Positions 61,001-64,000 of a DNA stretch of 64,000 bases are shown here, in pieces. Both the position numbers and the translations under genes were made by a program. Location: the NCBI GenBank assembly GCA_030142905.1, contig JASJOG010000057.1, positions 310,501 through 374,500 on the forward strand, in the 5' to 3' direction. Positions within the stretch are counted from its first letter, which is position 1. Each line of letters opens with the position of its first letter. The DNA is from Heliopora coerulea (lineage: Eukaryota > Cnidaria > Anthozoa > Scleralcyonacea > Helioporidae). The notes beneath the pieces were generated by a model that saw nothing but the letters and a program-made list of their open reading frames with translations, had not been told where the DNA came from and did no database searches.

Positions 61001-63034
61001 GGTCAAATGTTCCAGTGAAACGTAGAAATGGTGAAATAACTGGTTATGTGATTATTCTGTATGATATGCCGGAAAACATATCACACAGTATACCAATTTA
61101 TAATCAAAGTCAACTCGTCTACGTAAAAGAATACCTCAAGAAATATCACAACTACTCGATACAGATAGCGGCAAAAACGTCTGTTGGTCTTGGAAAATAT
61201 AGTTCATGGATCAAAACAAAGACCTTGGAAGATAGTAAGGAAAAACTTTCTTGCGTTGAGGTTGTTGTTGGTGTTGGTACTGCAGAGCTGAAAATGCTCC
61301 TATTGCTGTTTATGTTTGAAATGTTTTTGTTGTTGTTGTTCTTTTGGGTGAATTAAAAGAATATTAAAGTACAGCAGCCAGGACTTTGTTTCAATAGTCT
61401 TCTGTACAGTTTCTTTTCTTATTTCAGTTCCTTCGGCACCTCCACAAAATGTCACTATAACAAGTCTAACTTCGACATCGCTGACAATTACTTGGTCGAA
61501 TGTCCCAGTGGAATACAGAAATGGTGAAATAACTGGTTATGTGATCATTTTGCATGATGTGTCGGAAAATACGTCACAGCATATAACAATTTATAATCAA
61601 AGCCAACACGTCTTTGTGAAAGATGGTCTCAAGAAATATTCTCACTACTCGATACAGATAGCGGCAAAAACGTCTGTTGGTCGTGGGGAATATAGTTCAT
61701 GGATTGAAACAAAGACTTTAGAAGACAGTAAGGAAAATCTTTATGTTGCTATTGTTTGTTGTTGTTGTTGCTATTGCTGTTGATGTTTCAAATGTTTTTG
61801 TTGTTGTTGCTGTTGTTCTTTTAAGTCAGTTAAAAGATTATTAAAATGGAGCTGCAAAGATTTTGTTTCGATGGTCTTCTCAACAGTTTTTTTTTTCCCT
61901 ATTTTAGTTCCTTCAGCTCCTCCACAAAATGTCACCGTAATAAGTCTGTCTTCATCATCACTGAAGATTACTTGGTCGAATGTTCCAGTGGAATACAGAA
62001 ATGGTGAAATAATTGGTTATGAGATCACTCTGTATGATGTGTTGCAAAGTACATCAGAAAATATAACAATTTATAATGAAAGCCAATTTGTCTTCATAAA
62101 AGATAACCTCAAGAAATATCACAACTACTCTGTACAGATAGCGGCAAAAACGTCTGTTGGTCGTGGGGAATATAGTTCGTGGATTGAAACAAAAACCTTG
62201 GAAGATAGTAAGGAAAAAAATTTTTGTGTAATTGTTATTGTTGTCGTTGTTATTGTTATCATTGTTGCAGCAGTTGTTACTGTTGTTTTACAAAATGTCG
62301 TTCTTACTGTAATTGTTGTTAATCTTGTTGTGTCTGCTGTTGTTGCTGTGATATTAGTGTGCTTTAGTTGTCACGGTTGTTGTTGATATTTTAACTATTT
62401 CTGTTCTTGCATGTCGTCCTTTAGGTCAGAAAAATATCAAAGTAGGGCATCAAAGATTTAGTGTCAAAGGTCTTTTCAACAGCATTTTTTTCTTATTCTA
62501 GTTCCTTCAGCTCCTCCACAAAATGTCACTGTAATAAGTCTGTCTTCGTCATCACTGAAGATTACTTGGTCGAATGTTAAAGTGGAAAACAGAAATGGTG
62601 AAATAACTGGTTATGAGATCACTCTGTATGATGTGTGGGAAAGTACATCAGAAAATATAACAATTTATAGTCAAAGCCAACTAGTATACGTGAGTGACGA
62701 CCTCAAGAAATATCACAACTACTTGGTACGGATAGCAGGAACAACGTCTGTTGGTCTTGGCGAATATAGTTCATGGATTGAAACACGCACCTTGGAAGAT
62801 AGTAAGGAAAAACCTTTTTGTGTTGTACTCTCGTTGTTTTATTTTGGTTCATATTACGATTGTGGCAGTTGTAGATGTTGTAGCTGTTGTTGCCATTGTC
62901 GTTGTTGCTTTTTTCGTTGTTCTTGCCGTATTTGTTGTTGTTGTTGTTGTTTTGGTGGCGTTTGTGGTGGTTGCTGCAGCTGACGTGGTTGAAATTGCTG
63001 CTGCTGCTGCTGCTGCTGTTGTTGTTGTTGTTGT

Positions 63035-63068
<34 letters not shown>

Positions 63069-64000
63069 TTACTGAAGTTTTTGCTATTGGTCCAGATGTT
63101 TCAAACTTTCGTGTTGTTGTCCTTTTGGATCAGTTAAAAGAATATTAAAGTCGTGCACCAAAGATTTGATTTCGATGGTCATCTCGACAATTTCTTTCCT
63201 TATTTCAGTTCCTTCAGCTCCTCCACAAAATGTCAGCATAACAAGTCTATCTTCGTCATCGCTGAAGGTCTCTTGGTCAAATGTTCCATTAGAATATAGA
63301 AATGGTGAAATAACTGGATATGTGGTCATTTTGCATGATGTGTTGGAAAGTACATCAGAAAATATAACAATTCATAATCAAAGCCAATTCGTCTTCGTAA
63401 AAGATAGCCTCAGGAAATATCACAACTACTCTGTACGGGTAGCGGCAAAAACGTCTGTTGGTCTTGGGAAATACAGTTCATGGATTGAAACAAAGACTTT
63501 GGAAGATAGTAAGGAAAAACTCTCACTTTTTTTCCTGTCGTTGTTTTTCTTGTTTTTGCTGTTGAAGCTGTTGTCGTCGTTGTTAGTGTTCTTGCTATTG
63601 CTGCTGTTATTTCAAATTAATTTGTTGTTGTTGTTCTTGTTGTTGTTGTCCTTTTAAATCAGCTAGATCATTATTAAAGTAGAGCAGCAAAGATATGGTT
63701 CCCATGGTCTTCTCAACACTGCTTTTTCTTATTGTAGTTCCTTCTGTTCCACCAAAAAATTTCTCTGTAATAAGTTTATCGTCGTCATCGCTCAAAATTA
63801 CTTGGTCCACTGTACCACTGGAATACAGAAATGGTGAAATAACTGGCTACGAGATCGCTCTGCGTGATGTGTTGGAAAGTACATCAGAAAATATAGCAAT
63901 TTATAATCACAGCCAACTCGTCTACGTAAAAGATAGCCTCAAGAAGTATCACAACTACTTGGTACGGATAGCGGCAAAAACGTCTGCTGGTCTTGGGAAA
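48987..64000 (+). CDS. LamG/MAM/EGF/FN3 multidomain secreted or surface protein (3' partial)
   Basis: Exons: 48987-49022 (or a start at 49559), 49610-49670, 49842-50096, 50544-50687, 50981-51287, 51573-51742, 52329-52784, 52951-53310, 53751-53879, 54324-54589, 54810-54930, 55447-55686, 55842-55952, 56321-56908, 57030-57142, 57244-57380, 58001-58050, 58561-58760, 59768-60064, then FN3 exons at 60935, 61428, 61908, 62502, 63209 and 63738 (open at window end). Order: signal peptide, Cys-containing N-terminal region, LamG-like domain (FTIGFWFRTDN; exons 52329-53310), MAM (GHYFFMESS, CLEFYYFMFGDGMG, then FIEGIRGVNFRSDIAVSDI), a Cys-rich segment, an EGF-like module (CKPPCPDNFPCSNRTGKCNC), a second LamG-like domain (FTFSMWIKVAN, LQFYKNGVIHPH), a linker region, then FN3 modules. 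Many Asn-X-Ser/Thr sequons. The mix fits an adhesion, matrix or receptor protein. The C-terminus is outside the window, so a membrane anchor is unknown. One junction (57142/57244) does not match in phase. Confidence 0.82.
52329..53310 (+). other. First LamG/concanavalin A-like domain region
   Basis: Two exons (52329-52784, 52951-53310) encode a beta-rich segment with FTIGFWFRTDN in the first and FRFYHFMFTWSP plus SSELFIGNHRSFHFSLTELV in the second. This is the strand pattern of LamG or pentraxin-like jelly rolls, ending in the usual ELVLWRNEITSDQV closing helix. The middle of exon 1 (52575-52676) may be an intron. Confidence 0.6.
53400..53695. repeat. Pyrimidine-rich CCATCC/CCTT and (CT)n repeats
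   Basis: Intronic C/T-rich tract with CCATC and TTCC units at 53425-53575 and a pure (CT)n run at 53677-53694, between the LamG exon ending at 53310 and the exon at 53751. Confidence 0.8.
54017..54130. repeat. Dispersed repeat, copy 3 of 3
   Basis: Matches 5230-5345 and 36345-36462: TTATCCTGG, ATGTTGTCTCAAAGACACAA, GCTAACGTTGCAATACGTC and GATAATCGGATACATCAGAA. In the intron between 53879 and 54324. Confidence 0.7.
54324..54930 (+). other. MAM domain exons
   Basis: Exons 54324-54589 and 54810-54930 (AGT|GTACGA donor, phase 0) encode a MAM adhesion domain. Recognisable are the GHYFFMESS start, RASLQSPIIILPPFKCLEFY, the MFGDGMGQLMVV strand, WKRASVAL, and the closing FIEGIRGVNFRSDIAVSDI with a final Cys. 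This matches the usual MAM order, with the MAM N-terminal part provided by exon 53751-53879 (EKWQVGIGSVSSYRFTGP). Confidence 0.8.
55013..55359. mobile_element. MITE-like element with ~45-bp inverted ends
   Basis: The left end (GGTGGTGTTAACATGGAAGC, then GAGCCAAC) and the right end (GTTGGCTCGCCTCCATAC, then AAACACCC) are inverted. They are flanked by a possible 5-bp duplication ACTTA (55008-55012 and 55360-55364). Inside are many AGGGCTGGCCCT-type and CGAGATCTCG palindromes in both orientations. It fills most of the intron 54931-55446. Non-coding. Confidence 0.78.
55842..55952 (+). other. EGF-like module exon
   Basis: A single phase 1-1 exon with six cysteines in CKPPCPDNFPCSNRTGKCNC, then CDTRYTN and the C of RCLD. 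The spacing is that of a compact EGF-like domain with one N-glycosylation sequon (NRT). Confidence 0.65.
56018..56075. repeat. (GAAC/GAAT)n tetranucleotide repeat
   Basis: GAATGAATGAAAGAACGAAT, then GAACGAACGAACGAACG, in the intron between 55952 and 56321. Confidence 0.85.
56321..56908 (+). other. Second LamG-like domain exon
   Basis: One 588-nt phase 1-1 exon encodes a complete LamG/concanavalin A-like jelly roll: YFWPMDSLMRQKYDGEQSN, then FTFSMWIKVANVTGPVLQLV, FSYDAKTQLFRVDFQEW, HTVFVWNKRDLQFYKNG and the closing FDDVAIWLTNLSMKDVSRIF. Two cysteines may pair. Confidence 0.75.
58060..58290. repeat. (TTATGA)n-type repeat
   Basis: Imperfect TGATTATGAT and TATGATTATGAATATG units starting directly after the donor at 58051, inside the intron 58051-58560. 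Ile/Met frames on + and His/Asn frames on - are artefacts. Confidence 0.88.
59230..59520 (+). mobile_element. tRNA-derived SINE, copy 2
   Basis: Same family as 5904-6290: A box TGGCACAGTGGT, degraded B box GGTTTGATTCC, body with GTTGTCCAGTTTGACTCTAC and GGGGTGGCCCTGACTGGACC, and a TTTACC-like tail. Single tail unit. In the intron 58761-59767. Confidence 0.85.
59768..60064 (+). other. First FN3 module exon (divergent)
   Basis: 297-nt phase 1-1 exon encoding a fibronectin type III domain: LTVAAVNATYFKLTWKF, FQGFSLFYKE, FNLLPFTEYEVFVCP and LWTAAS. It is distinct in sequence from the later 300-nt FN3 exons, so it predates their duplication. Confidence 0.8.
60935..64000 (+). repeat. Tandem array of duplicated FN3 exons (five of 300 nt, sixth cut by window end)
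   Basis: Exons 60935-61234, 61428-61727, 61908-62207, 62502-62801 and 63209-63508 are each exactly 300 nt, phase 1-1, and 63738 onward is a sixth. All start PSAPPQNV-like (the sixth PSVPPKNF), keep WSNVP, RNGEITGY, KKYHNYS and GKYSSWI, and end TLEDS with a GATA|GTAAGG donor (GACA|GTAAGG in the exon ending at 61727). The intervening introns are homologous too: a GTT-rich tract after each donor and an AAAGATTTGGTTTCGATGGTC-like block before each acceptor. Whole exon-plus-intron units of about 480-700 bp were therefore duplicated. Confidence 0.93.
62990..63070. repeat. (GCT)n(GTT)n trinucleotide repeat in FN3 intron
   Basis: Pure CTG units passing into pure GTT units, part of the GTT-rich segment that recurs after every FN3 exon in the array. 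Length differences in this tract account for much of the variation in intron size. Confidence 0.9.

Noticed and set aside
62221..62390. Val/Ile-rich hydrophobic tail after an FN3 exon that looks like a transmembrane segment
   Set aside because: Read-through of a GATA|GTAAGG donor into a GTT-rich intron; the same false tail appears after each FN3 copy.
1..64000. CRISPR arrays, bacterial operons, viral genes or a clustered defence system
   Set aside because: No spaced direct repeats of CRISPR type, no prokaryotic gene organisation and no integrase, capsid or reverse transcriptase motifs were seen; the window is ordinary animal chromosomal DNA.

Overview
This is a eukaryotic, animal window. Every recognised gene is metazoan, coding sequence is split into many short exons with GT-AG introns, and introns and spacers are full of simple repeats, fold-back elements and tRNA-derived SINE-like copies. 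The gene content (SIPA1L RapGAP, DNA polymerase eta, PDE12, an AE-type SLC4 exchanger, a LamG/MAM/EGF/FN3 mosaic surface protein), the AT-rich introns and the many short inverted-repeat elements look most like a cnidarian, probably a coral or sea anemone. The phylum is an inference from overall character, not from a diagnostic marker.

Layout, all main genes on the + strand: (1) 2082-14503, the 3' part of a SIPA1L-family Rap GTPase-activating protein gene (RapGAP domain, PDZ domain, long disordered exon, C-terminal coiled coil); 19 exons could be joined in one frame and the 5' exons lie outside or were not found in 1-2081. (2) 15980-22444, a complete 8-exon DNA polymerase eta gene (POLH), with a 20-bp minisatellite, a TTCAC satellite and several fold-back elements in its introns. 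(3) 23527-25281, an uninterrupted PDE12 (2',5'-phosphodiesterase) gene. (4) 27532-42911, a 15-exon SLC4 anion exchanger of the AE1/2/3 type with a histidine-rich N-terminal region. (5) 42912-48986, a gene-poor spacer with a CAA microsatellite, a possible small two-exon gene on the - strand and a ~190-bp-arm inverted repeat. (6) 48987 or 49559 to beyond 64000, a large secreted or membrane protein gene with a signal peptide, LamG-like, MAM, EGF-like, second LamG-like and then FN3 domains; the last six FN3 modules are each one exon, and the five complete ones are exactly 300 nt.

The genes are functionally unrelated neighbours (Rap signalling, translesion synthesis, RNA/2-5A turnover, anion and pH transport, adhesion or matrix). 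No operon-like or defence-system cluster is visible. The most unusual parts are the unrecognised domain mosaic and its tandem FN3 exon duplication, two competing signal-peptide starts for that gene, a GC-AG intron, a possible exitron, a long hairpin-forming inverted repeat, a three-copy dispersed repeat and a hAT-like element with an intact 8-bp target duplication.
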